A program made the translations under genes and the position numbers. Shown in pieces: positions 8,432 to 17,712 of a stretch of 64,000 bases of DNA. The notes under the pieces were generated by a model. The model was not told the origin of the DNA, ran no database searches, and worked only from the letters and a program-made list of their open reading frames with translations. The first letter of the stretch is position 1. Each line of letters begins with the position of its first letter. Origin of the DNA: BRH-c25 sp964447145 (lineage in GTDB: Bacteria; Bacillota; Clostridia; Lutisporales; Lutisporaceae). The stretch lies in contig CAYURW010000001.1 in NCBI GenBank assembly GCA_964447145.1, positions 1 through 64,000 on the forward strand, in the 5' to 3' direction.

Positions 8432-9670
8432 CTAAAGAAAAGGTTTTCCGCATTCGGGACAGAATCTGGGCTTGGAGTCGGATGCTTCATAACCGCAGTT
8501 GTTACATTTTAGTGCTTCGGGCTTCTTTCCCCCGCATTCTGAGCAGAACTTTCCGCTGTTTTCCTTGCCACAGCTGCATTTCCATACCCCTGCAGCAGTA
8601 GATGCCTGCTGTTCCTGCTGGCCGGGTGCCTGCCGGTACATTTTTTGTGATTGCTGCATTTGCTGTGCTTGCTGCATCTGCTGCATATTAGACTGGGAAG
8701 CAGCACCCATAAAGCCTCCCCCGGTTTGCAGCCCTATTCCCATACCCATAAAAGCAGCCGCAGCTCCCGAGGTATTTGAACCTGCCGCCTCCATTCCCCT
8801 TGCTATAGAGCCCTGCACATAGCCTTCCCTGACACTGGGATCTCCCAGCATAGCGCCTTTGTTGCGCATGTTGATAAGCTCCATAGATTCATCGTTATAG
8901 GATATGCTTGCTATCCCAACTGCTTGTATTTCAAAGCCCCGCATTCTTTTCCATTCTTCATCCAATATATTTGACATATACCGGCTCAGTTCCATTCCCT
9001 TTGATGCAACATGAGATATTCTGATGCCGTCTACCGACATCTGGTTCATTGAAGTCTGCAGAGCCTCCAGGAATTCTGAGAGGTATTGCTCGTTAATGTC
9101 TTCGATTTCGACCTTGTCCTGACTCTTAGGTACTGCCTCACGGAAAAACAATAAAGGATCCGTTATTTTTATGGAATAGGTGCCGTGGGTTCTGAGGAAC
9201 AGCTCTGCATTATAGAAATTATCAAAGTAGTTGAGAGGATTTTTTGTGCCGAATTTGATTCCCTTGATCTCCTGAAGGTTAATATAGTAGACCTTCTGCG
9301 CTGTAGGAGTAACTCCTCCGTATTTGATCCTGTTAAAGGATTCCTTTACTGCATCCCCCAGATTCCCGTTGAACATGGAAGGAAGAGATGAATTATCCAC
9401 TGTGTAGTAACCTTCTTCGGCAGTATAATCCACTACCTTTCCTCCATCCAGCATCATCATGAACTGACCCGGATAGACATGTATTACAGATCCGTTTGAA
9501 ACTGTATTGTCAGTTCCCTTTACATTTGCGTTGCGCTTGTCATTCTTTCGTACCTTTGTTCCTGCGGCAAATACGGTTGTATCGCTTATGCCCTCAGGCT
9601 CTATCACTTCCAGCCACTGATCGGCCAGCGAACCTCCGACTGCACTTGCTATGGCCTTAATTATCCCCAT
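8432..9670 (-). CDS. SPFH-domain protein with double zinc ribbon, YdjI-like
   Basis: A 412-residue soluble protein of the SPFH/'virion core protein' family. The start MGIIKAIASAVGGSLADQW is the family's usual N terminus and follows AAGGGGTG by about 7 bases. An in-frame ATG ten codons upstream has no ribosome site, so the shorter form is chosen. The SPFH core spans about 20-300, a Met/Gln-rich linker follows, and the last 50 residues form two zinc ribbons (CSCG...CSEC and CNNCG...CPEC). In B. subtilis YdjI recruits PspA to YdjG-YdjH at damaged membranes. No PspA gene is found in this window. It is first in its operon, behind the promoter at 9710-9738. Confidence 0.85.
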   Translation of the reverse strand: MGIIKAIASAVGGSLADQWLEVIEPEGISDTTVFAAGTKVRKNDKRNANVKGTDNTVSNGSVIHVYPGQFMMMLDGGKVVDYTAEEGYYTVDNSSLPSMFNGNLGDAVKESFNRIKYGGVTPTAQKVYYINLQEIKGIKFGTKNPLNYFDNFYNAELFLRTHGTYSIKITDPLLFFREAVPKSQDKVEIEDINEQYLSEFLEALQTSMNQMSVDGIRISHVASKGMELSRYMSNILDEEWKRMRGFEIQAVGIASISYNDESMELINMRNKGAMLGDPSVREGYVQGSIARGMEAAGSNTSGAAAAFMGMGIGLQTGGGFMGAASQSNMQQMQQAQQMQQSQKMYRQAPGQQEQQASTAAGVWKCSCGKENSGKFCSECGGKKPEALKCNNCGYEASDSKPRFCPECGKPFL

Positions 9671-9709
9671 TTTTTCGCACCCCTTACAATATATTTGCAT
9701 TACATATTA

Positions 9710-9738
9710 ATATTATCAAAAGCTTAATGATTCATCAA
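9710..9738 (-). promoter_or_regulatory. Housekeeping promoter for the ydjI-like operon
   Basis: On the minus strand TTGATG (9733-9738), a 17-nt spacer and TAATAT (9710-9715). The implied transcript starts near 9703, about 33 bases before the ATG at 9670. It looks like a SigA site, not the SigW type used for this operon in Bacillus. Confidence 0.6.
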
Positions 9739-9774
9739 TACGAATATGGCGCACTAATCCCAGTCACATAATAA

Positions 9775-9815
9775 GGCGCCCAGGGAAGTTTATTATGAAA
9801 CTCCCTGAGGTGCCC
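9775..9815 (-). terminator. Terminator after the 948-residue secreted protein gene
   Basis: Stem GGGAGTTT...AAACTTCCC with flanking GGC/GCC pairs and one bulge. On the minus strand it is followed by TTATTATG. A second small hairpin (9820-9834) precedes it. It separates the secreted protein gene from the ydjI-like promoter. Confidence 0.65.
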
Positions 9816-9846
9816 ATTTGCCGGTTTTGCCGGCAGTGTACAGCAA

Positions 9847-12693
9847 TCATCTCGGCATTGAAAGCGCCTCCTGCCTGATCATTTCGTCTGGCATAGGAAA
9901 TACAAGGTTTCCCCCTATCTTCTCCATATAACGATTAAGCATGCCCTTTACATCCTTACCCATCCATTCGGGAGATAGCGTTTCAAATTTGGATTCCCCG
10001 CTTTCCCTGCGCTCATCCTTGATTTCAATAACTATTTTGGCTCCTTCATAATTGATAACAACCATGCCATCCCATTTTATCATCTGCGTTCCGTCCACCT
10101 GCCCGCTGTAGTTCTCCGTTTTACCGGTATCATTATTATAATAATCATAGTCTTCATACTTATCAAATTTATCATCATAACTCAGGAAAAATGATCTCTG
10201 AGGCAGACCGGGCAGGAGTTTTTTGAAATCGGGGTCTGCCGGATTAATTAAGGATATAGAAGGTTTTGGCAGCACTATATCTGTTTTTCTCGGGGCTATA
10301 TCTGTTATTTTCGGTTCTGCATTCTTATGCGGTTGTATGGGGGCCGGCGGCTCCCATATCCATTTCTTTGTTATTGCATTAATGAAGCAAGATGCCCCAA
10401 GCCCGCCTTCTTCTGTATCCTGCACCGCATGCAGCTTGACCGGTTGGGTCTGATCCCCGATCCCCATAGCCTGCATAATGGGCAGGCCGGTTTTCGGATT
10501 GATTATATAGCAGGCAGTTGCAGCCTGAGTGTACCCGCTTACGGTAAATAACGCATCCCCGGTATATACCTTTGTACCCCGCTGGTTTGTCACTATTATG
10601 GTTTCATTCAGCTTCATCACATCTGCAGGCTTAGTGTTTGCAATTATTTTCTCATGTGAAACCGGCATCCTTATTGATTGTGCGCTGAAAACTACCGAGG
10701 GCATTATAGAATTTGAATCTACAACCCATCCGTCAAATATCAGTTTGGCAGAAATCACATCCGATGGAAGCACATTGATTCCTGTAAGGTTGAAAAAGCC
10801 ATGAGAATCCGGGGCGGCAGATTTTCCGTTTACCTTCAGGGAGCTTTTGGGGCTTTTGTTAAGTTCAAACACCATTTCCTTTTGCCCCCCTGTGATCCAA
10901 TCCTTAACAATTGTCGGAGGGACATAACCTTTGACGTAGTCATTGAAAAAGTCTGCCTCCTGAACTATAACCTTATCAAAGGGGAATGTAGGCGTAACAG
11001 GTTCAAAGCTAATATATCCGGTTCCATTCCTTTCCTTAAGGCGGATATATACCTCATCCCCTTTTTGTAAATCTACCCCTGATTTATGAAAATCCCCGTT
11101 TTTATCCGTTTTGACGGGATAGCTCTTTATACCGGGTACTGTGCCAGACATAATGTTCCCCGTTCTCTTTACAAAAATGGTAACATCCTTATCAGGTTCC
11201 GGCACAAACCCTTTAGCCCCTGCATCATACTTCAGGACTCCCCAGACCTCATCCCTGTAGCCGCAAACCTCCTTGAAGGTCAAAACGTATCCGGCAGTAT
11301 TCTTTTGCTTTTTATGCAGTATAGTGGGCTGCCAATTAATAATATCCTTATGTTTCCCCAGGAATTTTATATATGCCTGCACTATACCGTACAAATCCGC
11401 TTCAATGTAATCGTCTAATACCGCAGCCTTCGCACCCATACCGGCAAAAACCCCTGCTCCTACAATATCAAACCCGAGCAGGCTGAGCTCCAGCAGGGCT
11501 CCTGCCTTTACATACCCGCTTACTGCTCCGCTAAAATGTGCATCCAGATCAAAACCGTTATCTCCGACCTTAAACAGGGGTCCTATGGTACAAGGCACAT
11601 AATATGCACATCTGCCTTGGAGCCCAATCTGCTTGAGCTCCACCCACTGCCGCGCCTCTATCTGGAGAGTAAACTTCCCGTCAACTCCTACAACAAGGAA
11701 GAGGCCGCCTGCAATACTACCGATATCCGAGTCAAAGCCTATGTCCATACCAAGGATCGGTATGCGCACCTCTTCCTTCAGCTCCACGGCAACAGTCGCT
11801 TGAAGCTGCATTTCTTCCGCAACGGAAAACCAAAAAGCATATTTCCATTTTTTGTAGTACCCGTCTAAGTCCATGTCTCCTATGGCAAGATAACCCTTTA
11901 CGTTTACCGTTACCGGCCTGCCGCTTGGGGTCACTCCGCTCAGATTGACGCCCTCCGTCGGGAAACCGAACTCTGCTATTATATCCTTCAGATGAGTGGG
12001 CTTAATTGGCTCCATTGTCGTGCTTTGAGACATTACGTAAGTCTGGCCGGGTTTTTTCAGGTATTTATCCAAACTGTTCCCATCGGCATCCTTGACAAAA
12101 TGGCTTATATTTCCTTGGTTTAGCCGGACTGTTTGCTCAGGGATATTGAAATCCTTGATGATTTCCTGTAATTCAGGCCTTACCACGGGCAGGTAATCTT
12201 GAAATATATCGTCTGTCCCGGAGGGAAGCGACGGTACCTTGAAAGCCAGATTGTTCTCCAAATCCACAAATACTGAGCCGGGCTTTATTATTGGGGAGCC
12301 GGCAGCGGCTTTCAGCTGATCGGCCTTTATTAATCCGCCTTGCCCGATAATTCTGTTGACACTTCCGGCCGCTGCCCCCGGGCTTTCCACCTGGCGGACC
12401 GAGCGAATACTTTTTGAAACTTCGGAATTTACCTTTACCACATTATCTGCCAGATTATAGGTTACGCCTGAAAGCTTTGCCGGCACAGGCGCTTTGGGGC
12501 CCCAGTCGTATCGGGGCAAATCCCTGTCAAATTGAAACAATGATCCCAATGCAGTATCATTTATGGCAGTCTGGCCGAATGCCTCGGCATTTATTTCAGG
12601 CAGGGTCGCCCTCACCCCCGGAGCCTCTGCATGCACAGGAAACGCCGTGAGAATGATCAACAGAGTTAAAAATAGCGATATGCCCCTTTTCAT
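9847..12693 (-). CDS. Large secreted protein, divergent member of a local paralogue family
   Basis: A 948-residue exported protein with signal peptide MKRGISLFLTLLIILTAFPV (cleavage near VHA-EA). The start at 12693 gives a clean signal peptide; an in-frame ATG six codons upstream is possible. There is no recognised domain. It shares the layout of the proteins at 14082-17273 and 39528-42926: a segment with 'LNQGNISHF...' near 200, then a beta-rich core with 'GLFLVVGVDGKFTLQIEAR', 'YYVPCTIGPLFKV' and a glycine-rich barrel-like stretch ('VSGYVKAGALLELSLLG'), then tandem beta-sandwich modules. The C terminus has an acidic YEDYDYYNND stretch. It lacks SLH repeats. Function unknown; probably extracellular or wall-associated. 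Confidence 0.75.
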   Translation of the reverse strand: MKRGISLFLTLLIILTAFPVHAEAPGVRATLPEINAEAFGQTAINDTALGSLFQFDRDLPRYDWGPKAPVPAKLSGVTYNLADNVVKVNSEVSKSIRSVRQVESPGAAAGSVNRIIGQGGLIKADQLKAAAGSPIIKPGSVFVDLENNLAFKVPSLPSGTDDIFQDYLPVVRPELQEIIKDFNIPEQTVRLNQGNISHFVKDADGNSLDKYLKKPGQTYVMSQSTTMEPIKPTHLKDIIAEFGFPTEGVNLSGVTPSGRPVTVNVKGYLAIGDMDLDGYYKKWKYAFWFSVAEEMQLQATVAVELKEEVRIPILGMDIGFDSDIGSIAGGLFLVVGVDGKFTLQIEARQWVELKQIGLQGRCAYYVPCTIGPLFKVGDNGFDLDAHFSGAVSGYVKAGALLELSLLGFDIVGAGVFAGMGAKAAVLDDYIEADLYGIVQAYIKFLGKHKDIINWQPTILHKKQKNTAGYVLTFKEVCGYRDEVWGVLKYDAGAKGFVPEPDKDVTIFVKRTGNIMSGTVPGIKSYPVKTDKNGDFHKSGVDLQKGDEVYIRLKERNGTGYISFEPVTPTFPFDKVIVQEADFFNDYVKGYVPPTIVKDWITGGQKEMVFELNKSPKSSLKVNGKSAAPDSHGFFNLTGINVLPSDVISAKLIFDGWVVDSNSIMPSVVFSAQSIRMPVSHEKIIANTKPADVMKLNETIIVTNQRGTKVYTGDALFTVSGYTQAATACYIINPKTGLPIMQAMGIGDQTQPVKLHAVQDTEEGGLGASCFINAITKKWIWEPPAPIQPHKNAEPKITDIAPRKTDIVLPKPSISLINPADPDFKKLLPGLPQRSFFLSYDDKFDKYEDYDYYNNDTGKTENYSGQVDGTQMIKWDGMVVINYEGAKIVIEIKDERRESGESKFETLSPEWMGKDVKGMLNRYMEKIGGNLVFPMPDEMIRQEALSMPR

Positions 12694-12737
12694 AATCTCA
12701 TCCCCATTCAATTTTATTTAAGCAGTATACCTTGTTC

Positions 12738-13880
12738 CTATATTACAATGATATCCTTCGAGTACCGGCTCAGGGGTATGCCATTGTTTTCCCCAACCTC
12801 TACCACGTCCTCCACCCTTATAAGCATCTGGTCATCGATAATGACCGAGGGCTCAATGGTAAAGGTCATGCCCTTCCGGAGCACTTCCTTATAGCCCGGC
12901 ATAAGGTACGGATATTCGTGGACGTCTCTTCCTATCGAGTGGCCTAACCGGTGGCGGAAGCCCTTGCAGTAGCCCAGTTCCTCCAGATATCCCCTGGCTA
13001 TCATATTAAGCTCTTCACAGGTTACCCTGCCCGGTGCCATTGCCTCTATGGCTATTCTCTGGGTTTCCATTACTGCCTCATGTATTTTTATCATTTCCTT
13101 TGTCGGTTCCCCCGCATACACTGTCCTTCCGAAATCGGAACAAAAACCCTCTTTCATGACTCCAAAATCAAAGGCTACCGTGCACCCTTCCTCTACAGTA
13201 TTTCCGGTGGCATTGCTCCAATGGGTTTTGTTCTTTCCTCCGCTTATAAGTACCCCGGTATGGAAGGAGTTTCCTTCGCAACCCTTTTGCAGTATGAGGT
13301 TGTCTATTTCGCATTTTATATCAATATCGCTCATACCCACCTTTAGAAGAGGCACTATCCCGGCAAAAACCTCATCCGTTATCCTGCCAGCTTCCCTCAT
13401 CTTAAAGAGTTCATAATCGGTTTTTATCATCCTGAGGCCGTTTACATAGTCTTCTATCAAAACATACTCTAAATCCGGAACCATTTCCTTGAGATTTATC
13501 AGGGTCGAGGAAAAAGTATTTTTTGCAACGGCAGCCCTTTTAACATTTTTAAGTTCACTGCCTATAGCTTTCTGCACTGTTTCTTTAACTGATACACCCT
13601 CGGATATTGTAACATAATCGTCAATTATTCCGTATTTGTCTTCTTCCACATGGCCGAGGCTTACCGACATTTGCGGCACAAAGCGCAGGATCCTGCCGGG
13701 AAATATAAATACCCCGCAGGCCCATTCGCCATAGGAGTTGGTATATGTAGGTTCGTACAATCCCTTCGGTATTCCTGTCAGGTATTCCCCTTCGCCGGAT
13801 GTTGGAAGGAAACACATTCCGATGCCGGCATTTTCCATGTAATCCCGCAAGCCCTTTATTCTGTTCCTGTAATCTATCAC
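12738..13880 (-). CDS. M24-family metallopeptidase (Xaa-Pro aminopeptidase type)
   Basis: A 380-residue cytosolic aminopeptidase of the creatinase/prolidase fold, which should release an N-terminal residue preceding proline. The N-terminal creatinase-like domain covers about 1-150 and the pita-bread domain about 155-380. All five metal ligands are visible: D238 (AFDFG), D249 (CSDFGRT), H314 (GHSIGRDVHEYPY), E343 (TIEPS) and E357 (RVEDVV). Length and motifs are normal for the family. It lies alone between two genes of the secreted paralogue family. A role in peptide catabolism would suit an amino-acid fermenter. Confidence 0.92.
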   Translation of the reverse strand: MIDYRNRIKGLRDYMENAGIGMCFLPTSGEGEYLTGIPKGLYEPTYTNSYGEWACGVFIFPGRILRFVPQMSVSLGHVEEDKYGIIDDYVTISEGVSVKETVQKAIGSELKNVKRAAVAKNTFSSTLINLKEMVPDLEYVLIEDYVNGLRMIKTDYELFKMREAGRITDEVFAGIVPLLKVGMSDIDIKCEIDNLILQKGCEGNSFHTGVLISGGKNKTHWSNATGNTVEEGCTVAFDFGVMKEGFCSDFGRTVYAGEPTKEMIKIHEAVMETQRIAIEAMAPGRVTCEELNMIARGYLEELGYCKGFRHRLGHSIGRDVHEYPYLMPGYKEVLRKGMTFTIEPSVIIDDQMLIRVEDVVEVGENNGIPLSRYSKDIIVI

Positions 13881-14015
13881 ATAATTTCCTCCTTCTATTT
13901 CATTTTGTTCGCTGCATTAAGTATAGGCAGCAGCTGCCTCCGCTTCATTGCCATCTAAGGATATGCAGCGCTCAATACCTGTAATAATAATATAGCAATT
14001 GGCTGCTTATATAGC

Positions 14016-14043
14016 AAGCGGGGAGACTCCTGTCCCCCCGCTT
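14016..14043 (-). terminator. Possible terminator after the 1063-residue secreted protein gene
   Basis: Stem AAGCGGGG/CCCCGCTT (14036-14043 with 14016-14023) about 40 bases after the stop. The following bases are A/T-rich but lack a T run, so the call is tentative. Confidence 0.45.
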
Positions 14044-14081
14044 TTCCCCTTGTATTTAATTCTTAATGTCCCAGCCTCTTT

Positions 14082-17000
14082 CTAATGCCTCTGCTGATTC
14101 AGTTGATTTTGTATATCTCTCATAATGTCGCTTCCAATGCCGCGCTGAGTATCCACAGGATTTGATATTGATTCTGCCCTTTCCTGAGTCCTAAGCCTGT
14201 AAGATTCTCTCAGGGGTCCGATGAAATCTGACATGGAATAACGGTGGCCGCTTTCATAATGAGATACAAAAGGGTTAAACACATGTTCAGCAGTCAATCC
14301 TTCATAATTTATCTCAATTTTGTATGCAACCACATCAGGATTATTGAATTGGAACTTTGCTGAAGGTGTCGGATAGGACTGCATGGTGAAGCCTACCGGA
14401 CTGTTATTGTCTTTTACTTTTCTTAAACCCATTTCCTGACGCGCTAGGGTTGTTGCTGTAAACTCAGCCTGCGATGACGAGGCTGCCTCGGATGGATTAT
14501 GGATACTATCCGGATGCGGAACATCATAGATGGTTTTGTTCTCACTAAGCTTCTGCAGCATAACATCCAGAGCTGATTGCACAGGTATTGCTGTTATTTT
14601 TACGCTGCCGGTAAAACAATTCAGATTTTCGCTGCTGACTCCGGACCTTACAGAGTAATCTCCCTGCTTGGTTGAATATCCCATTTCAGCCCTGTTGGTA
14701 ATCATACCCATTACTTTCTCAGGTTTTATTATTCTGTTGCCCGCAATATCCACGGAGGACAAATTATTGAGATTATCCTGGGCCGCTACTGCGCCCCCGG
14801 GCAGAGAAGGACCGCCTCTGTCAATTCCTCCCGGTATAGTCATTGAAGGAATTCCGCTGCCCTGTCCTCCGGCTGACCCTGTGGATGAAGAACTTACAGA
14901 ATCTTCATAATAATTGGATGTATTAATAACCAATGCATCCAGATTGCGCAGCTTTGGACCTGCTCCGTAACTTGAACCTTCGAATTCGATATACACTTTT
15001 ACCCGATCGGTTGACTGATCAATAGGATAGTCAAACTTAAAAAATCCCTCTTGAACATTTGCAGTTTGGATATCCGTAACCTTATTGTTGTTTACGTATT
15101 TCTCTATGCTGATGCTAATAGGCCCCGTATAATCTCCCGACACCCATCCCGAAATTACATCGTTAAAGGTATCCACATCAAAGTCCATTAAGCTGAAAGG
15201 TACTGTCGGTTTTATCTCCGGACTCTTTCCGACAACCTTGAAATTTCTACCGTCTTCTAATGTAAATTGCGGGCTCATGAAATCCTCGACATTTATGATA
15301 ACTTTATCGCTGGGGAAAATGTTTTCATTCCCGGTAAATACTATTGAAAATTTTCCGGCATGGTCAGTAGTCAGCCCCCTATAAAATTTGCGTCTACCGT
15401 CCTTGTCATATACTTCTAAATTAAAGGGGCTGTTATAATACTCATTGAAAGTGCCCATGTCCGCATTATCCCCTAAGTACCCAGTTACGGTCTTACCCGC
15501 AATGGAAAAGGCTATCTTCCCTTCCACCTTATTGGTATACGCATCAGCATCTACCTTGACAAAGGGCAAAACCTTCCTTACCGCATCTCCTCCGCTGCCG
15601 GAAACCTCCTCCCCGATTTTCCATTCACCTTTGAAAATGGGGAATTCTATATAAAAGATGGAATACCTCTTCCCAATCAAATAACCCACCAGCTCTCCGA
15701 AGGCTCGCAAGTCGACTGAGCCATTTCCGCTGAAGGTTTCCTCCGTATCGGTACCTCCGCCTCCTTCAAAATGGAACAGTGCTGTTGACTTAAACCCGAC
15801 CCATATCTGAAGCACCCCCAGTTCGCATCCCCAAACAATTACTCCCACCTGGGGAACGCATGCCAAGGTTGTATGAATCTCGCCGTCAACGGTAAAGCTT
15901 ATGTCAAAGGATGTGGGGTTAAATTTGGAAATGGGTCCTACATAGTAAGGAAGACTGCCGAAGCCTATGGAACGATATGTGAATCCTGCTTCAGCATCCC
16001 CTGTGGCTATGGCTCTTACCTCTACATGAATCTTACCGTCTATGCCCAATACAAGAAATATTCCGACGAAGGCCTTGTTGCCTTTTTCCTTACCCGCAAC
16101 CTTGCCTAAATCGATATCATATCCATATACGCATTTTTCTAAAGAATACTTAAAGGTCATATCCCCAATGAGGGTTACATCTGCCGTAGCTTTCCCGATG
16201 AAAGAAAATGTCGCATCCATTTGAGTGGTAAGGAAGTTAATGTCGAATTCTGTATTGAGCTGGGGGTTCTCAACAGTTATTGTACTGCCTTCCTTTACTT
16301 TTACTGATACACTCATGGCGCTCTCATTTTCTACGCCTCTGAGGTCGGAATATTGCTCCTTTTCCCACCAATCCCCCTCAAATTTACGCTTCTCCGCCTC
16401 TTTCTTCTCTCTTTCCTTTTCTTCTACTTCTTCCTTTGGCGGGTATTCAAATATTATTACATTGCTCTTTAATCTGAGAACGTGTTTATTTCCTTCTATG
16501 AAACATCTGACATAATCATTTTCGTATACTGGAATACCCTCGTCAGACTTTGTCAGATAGTTCTTCTGCATTCCGCTTTCCGGGCTTAACTCAAAATCCG
16601 GATCTATATAAGCTATGTTCCCCGTTGTAAGATTTATTGTCTGTTTGGGAATATTGTAGGAATTAAATACTTCAGGAAGCTCGGGAATCTCAACCGCATA
16701 AAGGTCATAGCCCTGCTGATTCTCTCCCTCATCCTCATATCCTAATATTCTAAATGCATTGCCCTCATCCTCATCAATATATATTTCACCTATTTTAGGG
16801 TCAAAGGATGAGGCAGTACTTCTTTGTACGGTCAAGAGCTTTGAGCCCGCAGGATACCTTATCCCGTTTATCTTGTCAAAGGGCTCGTCGTTTTCTTCGC
16901 CAATCTCGAAGGTTGACAGCCTGTTCAAAGTTAGAATATCAAGGCTGTATTGCATCCCCTGAGGAATCCTCTTGACGTTTTCCCTGATTTCATAATTTAC

Positions 17001-17273
17001 TCCCTGCGCCCTGGCCGGCTCTTCCCGCACTAATTGGGGTTTTTTAAGATTGAGAGCCGGCAGTTTAGGAGTTTTTGGTGCTAAAGGTACTGAAGAAGAT
17101 TTGTCAGTCTCTGGTTTTGTCTCCTGTGTTTTTGTATCTACGGGTCCCTTCACCGGAGGCAGTTTTGGGGGAACCGGTGCGCTCCCGTATGCCGCCGAAA
17201 CAGGACTGACCGCAAAAGATAGTATCATGATAAGAGCTACAAACAGAGCAGTCATTTTTTTAGTCTTATTCAT
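14082..17273 (-). CDS. Large secreted protein of a local paralogue family
   Basis: A 1063-residue exported protein with signal peptide 1-28 (cleavage near VSA-AY), then a Pro/Lys/Thr-rich linker. It is a close paralogue of 39528-42926. Shared landmarks in order are 'ARAQGV.YE', 'LTTGNIAYI.PE.ELSPESGM.KNY', 'KRKFEGDWWEK', 'EKCVYGY..DLG', 'KAFVGIF.VLGIDGKIHVEVR', 'FTVDGEI.TTLACVPQVG', 'AFGELVGYL.G.RYSIFYI', 'AYTN.VEGK.AF' and 'DTFNDVI.GWVSG.YTGP'. The middle looks beta-barrel- or solenoid-like; the C-terminal half is a string of Ig-like beta modules. There is no SLH or LPXTG anchor and no catalytic motif. GGAAGTGAAGGA precedes the ATG. Function unknown. Confidence 0.78.
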   Translation of the reverse strand: MNKTKKMTALFVALIMILSFAVSPVSAAYGSAPVPPKLPPVKGPVDTKTQETKPETDKSSSVPLAPKTPKLPALNLKKPQLVREEPARAQGVNYEIRENVKRIPQGMQYSLDILTLNRLSTFEIGEENDEPFDKINGIRYPAGSKLLTVQRSTASSFDPKIGEIYIDEDEGNAFRILGYEDEGENQQGYDLYAVEIPELPEVFNSYNIPKQTINLTTGNIAYIDPDFELSPESGMQKNYLTKSDEGIPVYENDYVRCFIEGNKHVLRLKSNVIIFEYPPKEEVEEKEREKKEAEKRKFEGDWWEKEQYSDLRGVENESAMSVSVKVKEGSTITVENPQLNTEFDINFLTTQMDATFSFIGKATADVTLIGDMTFKYSLEKCVYGYDIDLGKVAGKEKGNKAFVGIFLVLGIDGKIHVEVRAIATGDAEAGFTYRSIGFGSLPYYVGPISKFNPTSFDISFTVDGEIHTTLACVPQVGVIVWGCELGVLQIWVGFKSTALFHFEGGGGTDTEETFSGNGSVDLRAFGELVGYLIGKRYSIFYIEFPIFKGEWKIGEEVSGSGGDAVRKVLPFVKVDADAYTNKVEGKIAFSIAGKTVTGYLGDNADMGTFNEYYNSPFNLEVYDKDGRRKFYRGLTTDHAGKFSIVFTGNENIFPSDKVIINVEDFMSPQFTLEDGRNFKVVGKSPEIKPTVPFSLMDFDVDTFNDVISGWVSGDYTGPISISIEKYVNNNKVTDIQTANVQEGFFKFDYPIDQSTDRVKVYIEFEGSSYGAGPKLRNLDALVINTSNYYEDSVSSSSTGSAGGQGSGIPSMTIPGGIDRGGPSLPGGAVAAQDNLNNLSSVDIAGNRIIKPEKVMGMITNRAEMGYSTKQGDYSVRSGVSSENLNCFTGSVKITAIPVQSALDVMLQKLSENKTIYDVPHPDSIHNPSEAASSSQAEFTATTLARQEMGLRKVKDNNSPVGFTMQSYPTPSAKFQFNNPDVVAYKIEINYEGLTAEHVFNPFVSHYESGHRYSMSDFIGPLRESYRLRTQERAESISNPVDTQRGIGSDIMRDIQNQLNQQRH

Positions 17274-17331
17274 TCCTTCACTTCCTTCTTAAAAATTCTA
17301 TTTGTATTACTCGGACCTATANNNNNNNNNN

Positions 17332-17437
17332 GAACGCGCTAAAGTACATGCGTCTTAAAACGCTGAACTATATACGCAAATTCAATAAAATCAAGGAAAA
17401 TGATTTCGTGCTAACTGAATTTAATGTAATATGTTAA
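17332..17437 (+). pseudogene. Coding-like fragment repeated at 51291-51374
   Basis: From the right edge of the N gap the + strand reads NALKYMRLKTLNYIRKFN and about 17 more residues to a TAA stop. A copy at 51306-51374 reads NALKYIQLEMLNYMCKFN and then stops earlier. DNA identity is about three quarters over some 65 bases by eye. It may be the tail of a mobile-element gene or a dispersed repeat; the 5' part is lost in the gap. Confidence 0.4.
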
Positions 17438-17619
17438 GCACGAAGCATTTACGTCCTTGAAATTGTGATTCTCAAAATGCAAAAAAGAAATTTACCTGCC
17501 GGGTTCCCCCCTAGCAGTTAAGGTCTTCGTAAATGTACTATTATTATATAAGCCTCCGGTTTGTATGAATAGGTAAAATATGAGCATTATTAGTACAAAA
17601 AATGTTATTTAAAAGTGGA

Positions 17620-17650
17620 AGGGACAGTTTTTCTCTGAAAAACCATCCCT
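17620..17650 (-). terminator. Possible terminator after nrdD
   Basis: A 13-bp stem with two mismatches (17638-17650/17620-17632) and a 5-nt loop, about 65 bases after the nrdD stop, followed on the minus strand by a CTTTT stretch. Confidence 0.45.
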
Positions 17651-17712
17651 CTTGTTCCTTTGCTTTATTATTTTGATTTCACCCTGCTTTTACAGCTTGA
17701 CTCCCTAAGTCC

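Larger units (their letters stand above)
17274..17712. other. Intergenic region with a 10-N gap
   Basis: The 439 bases between the secreted protein gene and nrdD hold a 10-N run (17322-17331), a coding-like fragment (17332-17437) and an imperfect hairpin (17620-17650). Unlike the other two 10-N runs, the flanks here do not overlap, so sequence is probably missing. No other gene is seen. Confidence 0.7.

Noticed and set aside
17322..17331. False gap like the other two 10-N runs
   Set aside because: The flanks (..CCTATA and GAACGC..) share no overlap, so missing sequence is more likely.
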